64,000 bases of DNA from Chlorella sorokiniana (taxonomy: Eukaryota > Chlorophyta > Trebouxiophyceae > Chlorellales > Chlorellaceae). Where the stretch lies: positions 1 to 64,000 of the forward strand of contig CP084611.1 in assembly GCA_025917655.1 (NCBI GenBank), written 5' to 3'. Under the pieces are notes generated by a model, which saw nothing but the letters and a program-made list of their open reading frames with translations, made no database searches and had not been told where the DNA came from. Below, in pieces: positions 23,782 through 36,569 of this stretch; position 1 is the stretch's first letter, and every line of letters begins with the position of its first letter. The position numbers and the translations under genes are program-made.

Positions 23782-25618
23782 TCACAGCTGCGCATAGTCG
23801 AGGACGCCGTCGCTGTGCTTGCGCTGCAGGGCGCCATACGCGGCCAGGGTGGGCATGCGCGGGTCGCTGCAGCAGCCGAGGGCAGGGGACAACACGTGGG
23901 GGAGTGAGCAGCATGCTGGCAGATCCGGAGTGAATCAGAGCAGGAGTTCGTTGCCGGCAGGATCACAAGGCAGCGCCCGCAGGAGCAGTTGCAGAAACAG
24001 GCTGCACCATCGGCTACACCCAGAGCAGTGGGTCACTCACCGCAGGTAGCCCATCTCCTCCAGCACATCCAAAATTTGCTCTGCCATCTCCAGCGGGCTG
24101 CGCTGGCGGCCGGCTGCGGTAACAAGGGGGAGGTGGGCAGCAGAGCGGGTCGGAAGCAAGGGCGTCTTGGAGCAAAGCCTGCTCAGGGAAGCCAGCCGCA
24201 GCAGGGCGGCAACGACACAGCACGACACCCACCAGAGTCGAAGCAGTCAACCACAATCTCGGGGTTCAGCGGCGGCTCGTACGGGTCATCAATGCCTGGG
24301 GTGGAAGGGGGGACGGGGTGGATGAGAAGATGCATGGCATGCTGCGACAGGTGGGTGATGATGGCTGTGCTCAGCTGCCCGCCTCCTGCTGCCAGGCACC
24401 GTGCCCAACCTCTGCACCCACCCGTGAAGTTTTTGATGAGCCCCGCCCGCGCCTTCTTGTACAGGCCCTTGGGGTCCCGCGCCTCGCACACCTCCAGCGG
24501 GATGTTCATGAACACCTCCAGGAACTCGCCTGAGGGGAGGAAGTAGGGGGACACCAGTGCTTGCAGGGAAATCCAGGATGGATGGGCGCCGCAGGAAGGG
24601 AAGAAAAAAAGGGCAGCACCAGCACCAGAGCCGTAAGCTGGCAACAAGGCAGCGCTTCTTCTGCGCAGCATTCGCCTGCTGCTTTCTCACCCGGGTTACA
24701 CCGTGCGCGCACTGTCTCCCTATCGGCACGGTAGGGCGAGATGAAGGAGGTCATGGTGATGGCGCCAGCGTCGGCAAACAGCTTGGACACCTCGCCGATG
24801 CGGCGGATGTTCTCCACACGGTCCTCGGTGCTGCGGCGGGGTGGTGGTGGTGGTTTTGGGGGGTAAAGCAAGAGGTGCTGGTGCTGCGAACAGTGTCAAA
24901 CAGTCATGGAGGCTGGGCCTGCCACTGCTAATCGGTAGCTGCCAGGGTAGCTGCCAGTGGTCAACGGTAATCAAGAAGTGGCAATGCACCAGCGCCCCCT
25001 CAACCAGGCACACCTGAACCCCAGGTCCTTGTTGAGGCCGTGGCGGATGTTGTCGCCGTCCAGCAGGGAGGTGAGGTGGCCGCGCTCGTGCAGCAGGTGC
25101 TCCAGAGTGCAGGCCACCGTGGACTTGCCCGCGCCGCTCAGCCCTGAGGCGAACGAGCAAGCGGTTGGGAGTGAGTCAGCGGCGGCGGATCGCCGACGCG
25201 AGGTGCATACACGGGCCGGACATATTACCCCAAGAGCAGGAGACATCCAGAGGCCGGGTGAGAGCAGAAGCGCAGCAGATGAGCAGCAGGAGGGGCGGTG
25301 GCGCACCCGTGAACCACAGCACGCAGCCGCGCTGGCCCAGCAACATCTCCTTGTCACGGCGTGCCACCATGCTGTCGTGCCAGCGGATGTTTGTGGAGTT
25401 GCCAATGTCCGTGGTGGACAAGGGGGCCCTCGCATGGCGTTGTTGGCACCGACAACGTGCAGGCCGGTGCCAACAGCTGAGGCCGGCGCGGCGGCAGGCG
25501 TCGCCGCGGCGCCAACACTCATGTCCCGCGCCTGGGCGGCCACGCGCATTTTCCTTTGCCGACAACACCGAGCCGAGGCCGCATGCGTGGGCTGACAACA
25601 CCGCAGGGAGGTCCGCAT
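23782..25618 (-). CDS. APK: APS kinase, copy B, probably plastid
   Basis: Paralogue of copy A with the same function and exon order. An N-terminal extension from ATG 25618 ([19 protein letters not shown], then [12 protein letters not shown]) looks like a plastid transit peptide. It is followed by [127 protein letters not shown] and [11 protein letters not shown]. The extension and the kinase are one base out of frame at a run of five Cs on the coding strand (25422-25426); six would restore continuity. Copy B differs from copy A in several exons (SKLFADAGA against AVLFKNMGA) but is almost identical in others. Confidence 0.9.
24250..24532 (-). repeat. Near-identical block shared by the APS kinase copies (copy B side)
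   Basis: Partner of 21221-21502. Intron sequence is conserved as well as exon sequence. A second short near-identical pair is the P-loop exon (about 22037-22170 and 25013-25145). Confidence 0.85.
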
Positions 25619-26627
25619 CTGGCTAGACGACTCCGCCAACAACAGTGGCTTGAAACGGGTCGCGTGGGGCGCGGAGGAGGCGAACAAAGGCAGTTGAAGA
25701 AGTCAGGAGCGGCTATTGTTGACGAACGCGGGGTATCGGTTTTTTTGTTGTTGCTGCACTTCTGCAGGCACCTCGTTTTGCTGGCGCTTGCCGTTGGCCT
25801 GCGGCGGGCTGGCCCATTTGCGTGCGGCGCCATATTGATCGTAATATAATTGTAATCCAATGCGTTCTGTGGGGGAGGCATGCGGAGAGTCACAGGCTTT
25901 GCAAGCTGAAGCTGGCGGCAGGCGGCGCGCAGAAGGCGGCCATGACGAGCCTGCCACGCCTTGAATTTCTAGGTTCGACTGGCTTGATGAATTCGTCACT
26001 TGGTGCAGCATACCAGGAAGACCTCATGCCACGATTTATGTTGCCAGGCTGAATGGCAAGTGCCAAGACCGAGAGGTGCCCACCAGGTTGACGCTTGCCG
26101 TGCGGTCGTGCAGCTGTGCAGACCCACAGACGACATGTTCTTTATTCTTCCTGGCGTGAAAATGATAATAGCAGCATGCATTCAGTGTGCAGAAACATGT
26201 ATGGCAGGGCTCCTGCATGCTAGGCGGCAGTCTGCGTGTCATTCAGGGCGGCTTAGCGGACAAACTTGAGGGCCCCCCAACATCAAATACATGCAGGATG
26301 GCTGTTCCCGATTGGAAAGGGCACTTTACATAGTATGCTGACGTATGCGATACACCGGCATATTGCCATACGCTGGAAAGACGAGGTGTGCATCAGTGCA
26401 TCACCAGGTTACAAACGGCGGCACGCGTGGCACCTCCTCCTCTTCACTTCACCCTAACCTACCCTGGCACCCGCTCAGTGCCTACCCATACAGCCCTGAT
26501 TTCGCCCTTTGAAACAGCGCCGCCCAGTTTGCAGAAACCCCGACTTGCCCCCACCAGCCTGCCCTGATACTGCGCGGCGCTGCTCCCCTATGCCCCTATT
26601 AACTTACTAGGATGGTACACGTAGAGT
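25619..26627. promoter_or_regulatory. Divergent intergenic region, APS kinase B and small membrane protein
   Basis: About 1 kb between the copy B start (leftward) and the first ATG of the small membrane-protein model (rightward). It should hold the copy B promoter. It is less GC-rich than the genes and contains stretches such as ATATTGATCGTAATATAATT near 25830-25850. No coding exon, repeat or RNA is recognised. Confidence 0.4.
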
Positions 26628-27329
26628 ATGGTGCTTCCGGAAGACACGCAAAAATTGTCCGGTTCTTCCTTCCTTCTCCAGTGGTTTGAAGCCTTCTTCT
26701 CAGGGGACGAATACGCACGTGCAGCAACACGCAGAGTCCTGCTTGAGGTGAAAAGGGAGGTGCCGCGGTTCCCAGCAGGCTGCAGCGGCGACGTCGGCTG
26801 GCGGTGGCAGCAAGCAGCAATCCACCCTGCTGCCATGAAGTTGTATGTTTTCATCAAACATACTCTGCTTTTCCCCTGCTGTCCAGCTTGCTGTGTTTTA
26901 CATCTTCGTGTTAGTGGGATTCTTGGCACTTTACCTGACGTGGCGCTCCAACGCAAAGTGAGCGCGCGCTGCCACGGGCCCCACTGCATGGCCCTCCTCG
27001 CCGTGCATCTTCGCTGCTGCCAGGCGGCAGCTGCTGCTGCAGATAACTCCGGCTGCCACAGTACCCCGTACACACATAGAGTGTCATTGGCTGCAAACAT
27101 TCTGCTGTGAGGGTTCGTGCAGTCTGAAGAAGTGGAAGGCGGACCTGTCGGCGGCGGTGGCCAAGCAGAAAGGGCGCCAGTTTGAGCCCTCTGATGCCGC
27201 CAAGCTGTACGGTGCGCAGGACTGCTTCTGCTGCTGGCATGTTGTATGCTTGAATTTCGCCCGCCAGCCTGATGCAGCACCATCTAACGCCTGGCCATCC
27301 CTCGCTTTCGCCTTGCAGGCATGTTCTAG
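26628..27329 (+). CDS. Small single-pass membrane protein, unknown
   Basis: I do not recognise this protein. Three exons join in phase: ATG 26628 to about 26749 (MVLPEDTQKLSGSS, then FEAFFSGDEYARAATRRVLLE), an exon at about 26887-26958 (LAVFYIFVLVGFLALYLTWRS) that is a clear membrane helix, and an exon at about 27122-27211 (NLKKWKADLSAAVAKQKG, then QFEPSDAAKLYG). Splicing to GMF and a stop at 27327-27329 finishes a protein of roughly 100 residues. Both later junctions have good GT and AG sites and keep frame. The helix followed by a basic, soluble tail suggests a membrane-anchored subunit or assembly factor, but that is inference. The first exon is the weakest part. Confidence 0.45.
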
Positions 27330-27786
27330 CGGCTTTGGCGGCAGAATCCACAATTTTTGAGCGACCTCAAGTTGCAACACCTGTGCTTTCGATCTGCCAT
27401 GCAACCTCACTTGCGCACGAGGTGCAGCCTTCACGGGCTGCATCTCGCAGCCTATGCCCCCAGCCTTCACGGCTGCAGCCTATGTTGCACAAGGACGGCT
27501 GCCCAGCAACCATCCAACTTGAACTTCCTGCTCTGCTCTATCTGCTCTTCACAAGCTCTGCCCAGCTGCTTTTCGTCACCCAGCATTTGTGGCACCGCTG
27601 CTTAACTCCTCCATTTTTACTTATTGTCCAGTTTTGTTTGCTCTACTTGGGCTGCACAGGCTGTTCCATTGCACAATTGCACAAAAGTTTGCAGTCAATA
27701 ATGACTTTTGAGTAATTACCAGCTTGGATGCTGCGGAGACAAGGTCGAAGGGAGGGCACACAGGTTGACGGTCGCTGCTCCCTCCC
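27330..27786. other. Convergent intergenic region
   Basis: About 450 bp between the small membrane-protein stop and the photolyase stop; 3' UTR sequence of both. It contains repeated CTGCAGCCTT-like words near 27420-27480 but no recognisable element. Confidence 0.4.
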
Positions 27787-30700
27787 TTAACTTTTGCGTA
27801 CTCGTTTGACTTCTGTGTGTCCGTCTCTTGCGCCTGCCTTGCGGCCTTTGCTTGCTGCTGCTGCTGCTGCGGTGGCGGTTATCGCGACGGCGGCGCCGTT
27901 GCTGCCTGCCTGCCCTTTGGCTGCACCATAAGCCGTCTTCATCCGCGCCATGTTCTCCTTGCTTGCCACCGCATGGTCAACAATCGGACTGCAAGACAGG
28001 ACAGCAAGCAACGATCAAGCTGGGCAGCCAGGCATGCGTGTTCGCACGGCGCACCAGAGCTGACAGTTAGGGCGCTGCAATGAGTCAGCAGCGTTCCTGC
28101 CTGGCACTCCAACCCCGCAGGCATCGCGCACAAACAGGGAACGCGACAGGGCAGCTGGCTCACCGCGGGTAGTCCTTGCCGATGACGCACCCCGCCGCCT
28201 GCTGAACCGACAGCGGGGCTGTCCAGGGCTCGTAGATGTACTTCGCGGGCATGTCCTGCAACGGGTGAAGGAGGGGGAAGAAGGTGACGCTACTTACATA
28301 GGCAGGCGGCAAAGGCTGAAAGGAAGGAACCCGCTGGAAGCGGATGCCAGCCTGAAGACCGGCCAGCCACAAGGGCCACCAGCCAGCGGCGGGTGATGTG
28401 GCAACTGGCAGCAACATTTGCTGCTCTACTCCCTACTGTGGCTCAACTGCCTCGCACAAGGCAGAACAAGCTGAGGCGGGCTAGATGACAGAGGTGAATC
28501 AAGACACGCAGACAGTTTGTCTGGCAAGCGGCCCACCTTCAGCACAGGCAGGAAGTGGCGGATGTAGTCGCCATTCTTGTCGTACTGCTTGCCAAAACTG
28601 CAACAGGACGGAGCAGCGAGGCGCGCCAACACTTGTGGCAGGCAGCGGATGTAAGTAGAGCAGCTGCAACAGTGGACAATCACAGATACACACTCAAAGA
28701 ACATGCTCGCCAACACACACCTGATGGGGCTGTACACGCGGAAGTACTGTGAGAAGAAGGCAGACGCCGACAGCCACTGCCAGTTGGCAGCGTTAAGGCT
28801 CCTGTGGCAGAGGCGCAGGAGGGAGCCATTGCGTGGCAAGCTGCGCAACTGTGCAGACGTTGCCCTGCGGCCAAACAGGTCAGGGCGGCATGCACCTGGC
28901 GCAGCGCCGCGGCGCAGTTGCACGAGCATGCCTGGCCTACCCTCCTCTCACCAGTCGGCATCAATCAAGTATTTGTCGAACACTGCTTGGCCTGCCTCCC
29001 AGCTGCAGGACAGGACACATGTGTGCAGAGTCAGTGGGTGGGTGGAACGGGTACCCACCGGTGGGGATGGGGGATGCGGTGGGGGGGGCAGTGCAAGCTG
29101 CTGCCCTTTCGCCGCAAGGAGAGATTCCATCTGTGCCACAGCGCCTCCGATGCGGCGAGTGTGCTCAGCACCCAGATTGCGCCTTATGTGGCGCTGGCCT
29201 GCTTGCTTTCCCCTGACCTGCACCACAGGTCTCCACGCGTGAGGAAGCAGGCAACCGAGTGCCGCGCGAGGTGATGCATCCATCCCTGCTGCCGCAGCTG
29301 CGCCATGATAGCATCAATCCTGAGACGGGAAGGGTGGAGGAGCCAGTGAGCTGCGGCAGGCAACAACATCTTGAGCATGCAGGCATGGCCGAGTGCATGC
29401 ACCCGCGCGGCACCTCGGCCGCGGCTGCTGCATGTCCTGATCAAGAGAAGGGCACGCTGCGGTCGCCGCCGCCTCACCAGGGGTACCCCGTCTTGCTTTC
29501 TTCCCAGGCCTTGAGGCGCTCGGGGTCGTCCACCCAGGGAATCTGCTCAGGCGGCGCGCACAAAGCGAGGTAGTCAAGCTGCACAGACAGCCTCGGGAGG
29601 CTGGATCCAGGCATGGAACAGCAGGTCGGCAATGCAGCAAGTGCTGCGCAAACCGCTGTTGGGCGGGCAAGCGGTGTGTGTCTTGTCTGAGTGCTGGCAA
29701 GAGGGCAGGCGCAGCGGCCTGCCTGCTTGCAGATGGGGTTGCCAGCCATGCGGTCAAAGTTGGGCAGCGTGGCGCCGCAAAGGGTGAAGAACTCGCGCCA
29801 CAACAGCTGGCCTCTGCACAGGCAGCAGGATATCAGAATTGCACCAAGCACGATGGGATGCATCCACGGCTGCTTAAGGCAGCAAACCAGCAGCAGTTGC
29901 GATATCACAGATGCAGTCAGCGGGGCATCACCTGAGGGACACAGGCGGCTGGGTGTGCTTCCCCTTGCGCTCAGAGTATATCTGTGGCGGCGGGAACAAC
30001 ACCGAGGCAGGTTGCCTTGTGGGAACACGAAGCAACGCTGAAACGGACGGCGGGCATAGCTGCAGCAGTGGCGGCGACTGCAGCGCACCTGCTGCAGCTT
30101 GGTATGGAACAGGCGGGGGCTGAGGCAGCCAAACTTCAGATACGGGCTGCAGGTAGGGGGCAAGGTAAGGCAGCTGGTTACATGCGCCCTCACCCCGTGC
30201 CGCCCCTGCTCTGCTCGCCCCGCCAATTGCAGCAAGCGTGCTGCGGCAGAGCAGCACAGCGCGCCTCAGCACGGTGGTGGCGGGGCGGATGAAGGCGGCT
30301 GGGTTGCCCTTGGGCTTCTCGAAAGCGCACACCCAATCCTTGTCAGCAAGGTACTCTGCAGCAGGCGGCGGAATTGCAGCGCCCGGCCTCGTACGACAAG
30401 GCAGTGGCCTGTTCATTGGAGATCAGCCTCCATGCGCAGGCATTGCTGCTAGACTGTCGGAGCAAGCGGGCCTGTTCAAGGCGGCGTGCAAGCGAGAAGG
30501 CCTAGGCAACTGCTCACCCGCCATGCGCGCCAGTGCTGCTGCCTCGCCGCCCTTGAAGGGTGTGCTGCCAGCGGAGGGGTACCCAAGGTCTTCCAGCCGG
30601 GGCACCGCCACAGCCGCATCCTCCAGGCCAGCCGCCGCGGGAGGCAGCGGCGGCAGGCGCCCTGGCGGGTCGGCCGCGGGGGCGGGAGGCGCGCCAACTG

Positions 30701-32253
30701 CAGCAGGGCATGGCAATGCGCGCAGGTTTCTAGGGTGCAGCACACAAACTGGTTGAAGGGGCAGACCAACAGCAACGATTGATTGTGCGCAGGTTTGCCA
30801 GGGAGGAGGGGGGTACTGGCTGCGGTGAGGGCTGCTATTCCCCACGGCTGTACTCCACCCCTACTGCGCCAACACCACCTCACCACCCACCACATGCATT
30901 CCACCCACACCCCCACAACAACCCACCCGCGTCCACCAGTTTGGTGAACGACTGCATCGTGAGCGGCGGCTTGCCGCCATTGCGAGCCAGCAGCTGCTCG
31001 GGGTCCTGTCAATTGAGAGGATGCAACCAGGTACATGTGAGTGAGTGGCGCGTTGGACAGCAGCGAGTGCCATCACAGCTCTGTTAGCATAACACCCAGC
31101 GCCAATCATATGCCGCTGGTCAAAGCAAGAGGCAGGGATGGGCATGGCCAGCACGGCGCGGTGGCAGCTCACGTAGAGGGTGTGGCTGACGGGTGAGTGC
31201 ACCGCAACGCCCGCAGCCTCTGCCAGCTCGCGCACAGCGGCATCTCTGCAGAGCAGCGCAGGGGCAGCATGATCCGTGTGGGCGGCGCAGCAACAGCCCG
31301 CACGCTTCCTGGCTGCCCTCGCGCCGCGAATCCTTTTCTTCCCCAAGTGCGCCATGTACTAGGCATCACGCAGGCGGCTTTTTCTGCTTGCGACTTCCGC
31401 AGTCCGCTCCTGCATTTGACAGCATCTATGAGCACCCACCTGCTCTTGGCGTACGGTTCAGTGTCAAACTCGAAACACAGCTGCGTCACTCCCCAGTCCT
31501 ACGGGTGGTCATCAGGAAAGGGCACGTCAGCGTGGCTCATGCCAGTGCCAGCTGAAGCGCCCACCATGGCATGGGCACGTGCAACGAGAATCGGTGCGCG
31601 CTGTGGTGCAGGCAGTGGCGGCGGCGCCCACCTTGAACACGCGGGGCAGCACCTCCTGCGGCTTGCCTCGCAGCACCAGCAAACGTGAGCCGCGGGCCCG
31701 GAAGCTGCACATGCATTCGGGAGGGCAGACGCTCGAGATGGATGCGTTCAGGGTTGCGTGCCATGCAGCGCTATCACGTGGAAGCACGGTGCGACATTAC
31801 AATCATGCCGCCTGCTGCTAAAGGGACGACCGCGCTCACCTCGCATCCAGGTCTGCCAGGCTCTCCAGCAGGAACTGGATGCGGTTGACGCCTATCCTGC
31901 ACGTGGACAGGGTGCACCAGAGGGCTCCTCTGGTCAGTGCGGTGGATCCTGGGGTGGCCCCAGCGCTGGCTACGCATGTCGCCACACCTGTCTGGATTGA
32001 TGAACCAAGGATCCAAGATAAATATGGGGCACAGGTGGTCCGCATCCCGGGATGCCTCCAGCAGTGCAGGGTTGTCGTGCAGCCGCAACCCCTGATGCGC
32101 GGGGGGGGGGGCACAATGAACGGCTAGAGGCGACTGTGCGTGCGTATGACCCTTGCCGGCTGTCGTCATGGAAACTTGCAAGCATCAATACATACCTACA
32201 TTCAATACTCCCCAGCTCACCTTGCGAAACCAGATGATTGCAGTTTTGCCCAT
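27787..32253 (-). CDS. (6-4) photolyase / animal-type cryptochrome
   Basis: FAD-binding photolyase of the (6-4)/animal cryptochrome branch, closest by eye to Arabidopsis UVR3, which repairs UV-induced (6-4) photoproducts using blue light. It starts in a short exon, [11 protein letters not shown] (ATG 32253). Then follow [213 protein letters not shown] and [13 protein letters not shown]. The FAD site and the core His region are present. The C-terminus is a short Ala/Lys-rich tail ending KRVRKS, without the long tail of signalling cryptochromes, which favours repair. The exons I followed join in frame. Confidence 0.92.
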
Positions 32254-32633
32254 GCTGCTTGCCGCGCCGCCCCCGCCAGCCCTGCTGACCTCGATGCTAT
32301 GTGTCGCTGTGGCGGTGAAATGTGCGCAATTATACAATCGCCTAGGCGTCCTAGCAAAGATGAGCAGATGATTTAGCCTGCCGAGTGGCGCCCTGGGCAG
32401 CCCACACAACATCCACCACCTCAAGGGTGCCGGACTGCGCTGCAACAAGCTGAAATCTTTCTTAAATATACCCTCAGTACAGACAAAGCTGAGGCAAGCC
32501 GAACAAGTGGTGAACCCAGTAAGTGGGGTTTCTGCTGTGCACGGCGCGCTGGACAGCAGGGAGCCCGTGGTGCACTCATCCATAGAGCCCGCTGGCTCCC
32601 CACGTTCCATGTATATCGACGCCCACCGTGCGT
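32254..32633. promoter_or_regulatory. Divergent promoter region, photolyase and PepD genes
   Basis: 380 bp between the photolyase ATG (leftward) and the dipeptidase ATG (rightward). Both promoters and 5' UTRs must lie here. An AT-rich patch (TCTTTCTTAAATATACCC) is near 32455-32475. Nothing else is recognised. Confidence 0.4.
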
Positions 32634-35600
32634 ATGCTAACCAGAACCCTCCTGTCTGTTTGCTTCCCGATCACTCGCTCCCGACTGTCTTGGTTGAACC
32701 CCGGCGCTTCAGCGCCCTTCCTTGTAACAGCTGCTGGATTGACAGTCCGCATACGAAACTTTCGGCAGCCCAGCCCGTCTAACACAGCCCGCCTACTAGT
32801 TGCCGCTGCGTCTGTCATGGCGTCTGCAGCAGGTCTGCCGCCCGCGCTGCACGGCCTGCAGCCCGAGGCCCTATGGCGCCACTTTGGGGAGCTCAGCAAG
32901 ATCCCTCGTCCATCAAAGCACGAACATCGGTGCGTTGCTGACCGATGCAGCGTTCCATGCGGCTACAGCTGCTACAGCTGAAGCACCTTGTTTTGCGCTG
33001 GCTGCATGAAGCACATCTCGTTGAGCCCGCTATGCAGGGTGCTAGCCTGGCTGAAGTTATTTGCAGAGGAACGAGGTCTGGAGTGGCAGCAGGTGAACTC
33101 AATGCATTGGGTGCCCGTTTGGCTGCCTGCCACGGCCAGCTGGCTCAACTCGGCTGGTCGCCAACCGCAGAGCCGCACATCTTGCTACCACACAGTGACG
33201 CCAGCCAAACCGTCAAATGCCAGCTACGCTCCTCTGGTGCTCGTCTGATGATTGATTGTTTCGAGAAATGAAGCATGCACATGCAACCCTAATTCGCACC
33301 CATTCTGGTGCCAGGACGCGGTGGGCAACATCGTGATCCGCCGCCCTGGCAGCGGCGGCGGCGAGAATGCGCCCCCGTGATCATCCAAGGTGACTGTCTG
33401 CAGGAGGACAACCGCCTAGGTCGTTCGCAGCTTGATGGGTGTAGCAGCTGACAGCTCACCATGCCGCTGCCTGCTCGCAATGGGTTGGCCAATGCCTGCT
33501 GGCTCTTGTGCTTCTGCATTGTAGGCAGGCTGCTGTCCCTTGCCAGTATAAGCCTGCCTTTAAATATGGTTCGGCCTGCAGGCCACGTCGACATGGTTTG
33601 TGAGAAAAATGCCGACGTTGTGCACGACTTCATGACTGATCCCATCCGCCTGGTGGGTGGCGCAAGCGTTTCTGCCACGCTTGGGCATGAAGCGTCTCAA
33701 AGTTGGCATTTCCAACTTGCCTGCCATTTCTGCTGCAAGGGCTTGCTGGGTGTCACTGCCAACTGCCGTGAAAGGCAGTACATGATGAGTGCAAAATCAT
33801 CGGAGCCTGCCATGCGCACTGCCGCGTGTAAGCCATGACTCCTGCACAATTTGCAGGTTCGGGATGGCGATTGGATCACTGCTGATGGCACCACGCTGGG
33901 CAGTGACAACGGTGAGGGAGGGAGCAGGGGGTGACCGAGACTGCACCGTGCAATGAGCCCCGCTGCGCCATGCTCAGCAACATCCTGCTGCTGATCCCTG
34001 CGCAGGCATTGGAGTGTGCGCTGCCCTGGCCCTCCTCGACCTGCCCCGTTCAGAGCTGTTGCCACCGCTGGAATGCTTGTTTACCATCGACGAGGAGACT
34101 GGCCTGACAGGTTAGCCTTCTTCCTGCTGCGCGCTGTCCTGTCCTCATGCTGCTGTTATGCCTCCCAGTCGGGCGCTTTAGGGTGTCAGCTTTATCAGTG
34201 TGGAGTTCTCCTGTTTATTTCCCCATGTTCCGGTGCAGGCGCCTTTCAGCTGGATGGTGCTATGCTCCGGGGCCGCACTTTGCTGAACTTGGACACTGAA
34301 GACTGGGGGATGTGTTCATTGGTTGCGCAGGTGCGGCTGGCCGACAGGGTTGGGTCCAATCTTTTGACACACCATGGCAATGTCAGCTTTGCCAGCAATA
34401 TGTCAGGGTTTGCGTGTGAGTGTGCACAATCACGTGTGCGCTGCTGCTTCGAGTGTATCAGCAGCCATCGACTTGATGGCGTCCTCACTGCATCTGCTGC
34501 AGGTGGTGGCGACTCCTTGCTCTACGTAAAGGCAGGCCAGCAGCCCGTACCGACTGATTTTTCAGGTGACAATGGCAGGTCAACCACCTGCTGGACCGCC
34601 TTTTGTTGTGCTCGTGATGGGCTTCCTTTTTGCGGCACCATGTATGCCTATGGCCATATGCTCTGGACGCAAGCAGTGGAACCCATGAGACGAGTGTGTC
34701 TGCTGTTCCTTGAAGGTGTGGAGGTGACGGTGAAGGGCCTGCTAGGTGGCCACAGTGGCATCAACATCCACGAGGACAGAGGTAGGTCAGGGTCGTTGCA
34801 GAAGTGTCTGCCAATGCACAGCGACAGAGACCTGCCTGCATGAACTGCGGGGACCCACTCACGGGCCCAGCCTCCGACACATCATTGGTGCAGCTCATAT
34901 TGCACGTTACTTTGCGCAGGCAATGCTGTACGCTTGGCCGCTGCTGCTGTGGAGGCAGCGCTGTCTAGCGTGCCTGAGGCCTGCCTTGTGAACATACAGG
35001 TAAGCACCATCGCCCAATTTCCATAGCCAAGAGACAGTTGATTTCAGCGTGCGGACTACAGTATAATCTGCAACCGTACCTGTATGACAGTACAGCGCAG
35101 CATGCCTGCTGCATCAGCATGACAGAACCTGTGCAAGCATGCAGGGCGGTGACAAGCGGAATGCAATCCCACGCGAGTGCAGCGTGTTGCTGGCGGTGAG
35201 CTGCTATTGGTAGCGCTTCTTTTCAGTATCAGAGGCTGCAAGGGCCTGGCACTGTAATTTTCACATCCTGGTCTACTGCTCACCATGTACACGTGCAGGT
35301 TCCACAGCAGAAGGTGAATGCTGTCAACGATGCCATCAGCCACCGCTTCGCAGCTTTCCAGCAAGAGTACGGACAAATGGAGCCCGGGCTTTGCATTTCC
35401 ACCACGCCCACAACCCCTCCTGCCAGCTGTCTCACAGCTGGCGGGAGCCAGCAAGTTCTTGACCTGCTCCTCACACTGCCACATGGTGTGCTGAAGAACA
35501 GCCATGCAGTAGCAGGTGGGCTGGTGTGGGTGTGTCGAAAAATGAAAAATGTGCGCTGATCAGCATGGTGCATTCTTTCCAGGCCAAAGCATGCTGATAT

Positions 35601-36391
35601 GTTATTGGTGATCATGTGGTGCGCAGGGCTGGTGGAGACCTCCTCTAACTTGGCATCCGTCAAGCTTCAAGAGTCTGTGGGAGACAAGGCTGCATTTGTA
35701 GTGCAGTGCTCTACCCGCAGCAGCATGATGCCTGCCCTGCAGCAGGTGAGAATGTCATTACTGGCTGATTCTTATGCTGGTCAGCCCTGTTATAAACACC
35801 TCACATTCAACCTGCTCATTGATGCAGGTCCGCTCTTCTATCAGCCGCATTGGGCGCTTGTGTGGCGCAGAGGTGGAGCAGGTACTTGGCAAGGGCTTCA
35901 GGGCTGATCATGGCTCTGTCTCATTTCGCTGTTTGTTGCAGTATGTGATATCCTCATGCACCACCTGTGTTCTTGCAGGATGACGCATATCCCGGTTGGG
36001 CGCCAAACCCGACCTCCACCATCGTCAAGCTGACAGCAGAAACCATTGGCCGCGTGACAGGTAAACCATTTAATCGCCGCCGCTGCAGCACAACAACATT
36101 TTGTGCTTTTCTTCTGTGCTTTCGTCTGCGCAAAACAAGTTTATTCTTTCCCTTAATTGACACCGCTCAACCAGTGCCGTATTCTGCAGGGAAGGCGCCG
36201 GAGGTGAAGGCTATCCATGCTGGGCTGGAGTGCGGCATCATCGGCGAGAAGCTTCCTGGGCTGGATTGCGTGTCGTACGGGCCCACCATCAGGGGCGCTC
36301 ACTCCCCGATGAGAAGGTGCAAATTTCTACCGTCCAGCCTTTCTGGCAAGCGACTCTGGAAATTTTGCACCAACTTGCTCGCCGCACCTAA
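32634..36391 (+). CDS. pepD: PepD-type (M20C) cytosol non-specific dipeptidase, probably organellar
   Basis: Zinc aminoacyl-histidine/non-specific dipeptidase of the bacterial PepD type. From MASAAGLPPALHGL (ATG 32817) the exons give LWRHFGELSKIPRPSKHE, DAVGNIVIRRPGSGGG, GHVDMVCEKNADVVHDF, TLGSDNGIGVCAALALLD, FTIDEETGLTGAFQLD, LLNLDTEDWG, LLGGHSGINIHEDRG, LVETSSNLASVK and HAGLECGIIGEKLPGLD, and end GPTIRGAHSPDEKVQISTV. The HVD, GSDNG, DEETG, DTEDWG and HAGLECG blocks carry the metal and catalytic residues. An in-frame upstream ATG at 32634 adds 61 residues (MLTRTLLSVCFPITRSRLSW onward) that are basic, hydroxylated and without acids, a good organelle-targeting peptide. One C seems missing at 33372-33376 (APP before VIIQG). 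Only 178 bp separate it from the next gene on the same strand. Confidence 0.9.
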
Positions 36392-36569
36392 AGCTGCTGC
36401 TGGGACTATTCCCTTGCTGCATTGCTGGAGCCTTACCGCGGCACAGTGCCGCCGTCCTCATGACATGCAGTCCACATGCCACGAGAATGCATGCCTGCTT
36501 ATCACCGTGCTATTTCGACGTTGTACCCCTTACTGAGCTTTAAAGCACAAAACAGAGGCACATAAAGAC

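Noticed and set aside
32101-32111. Run of 11 G as a regulatory element
   Set aside because: On the coding strand it is a C-rich polypyrimidine tract right before the acceptor of the second photolyase exon.
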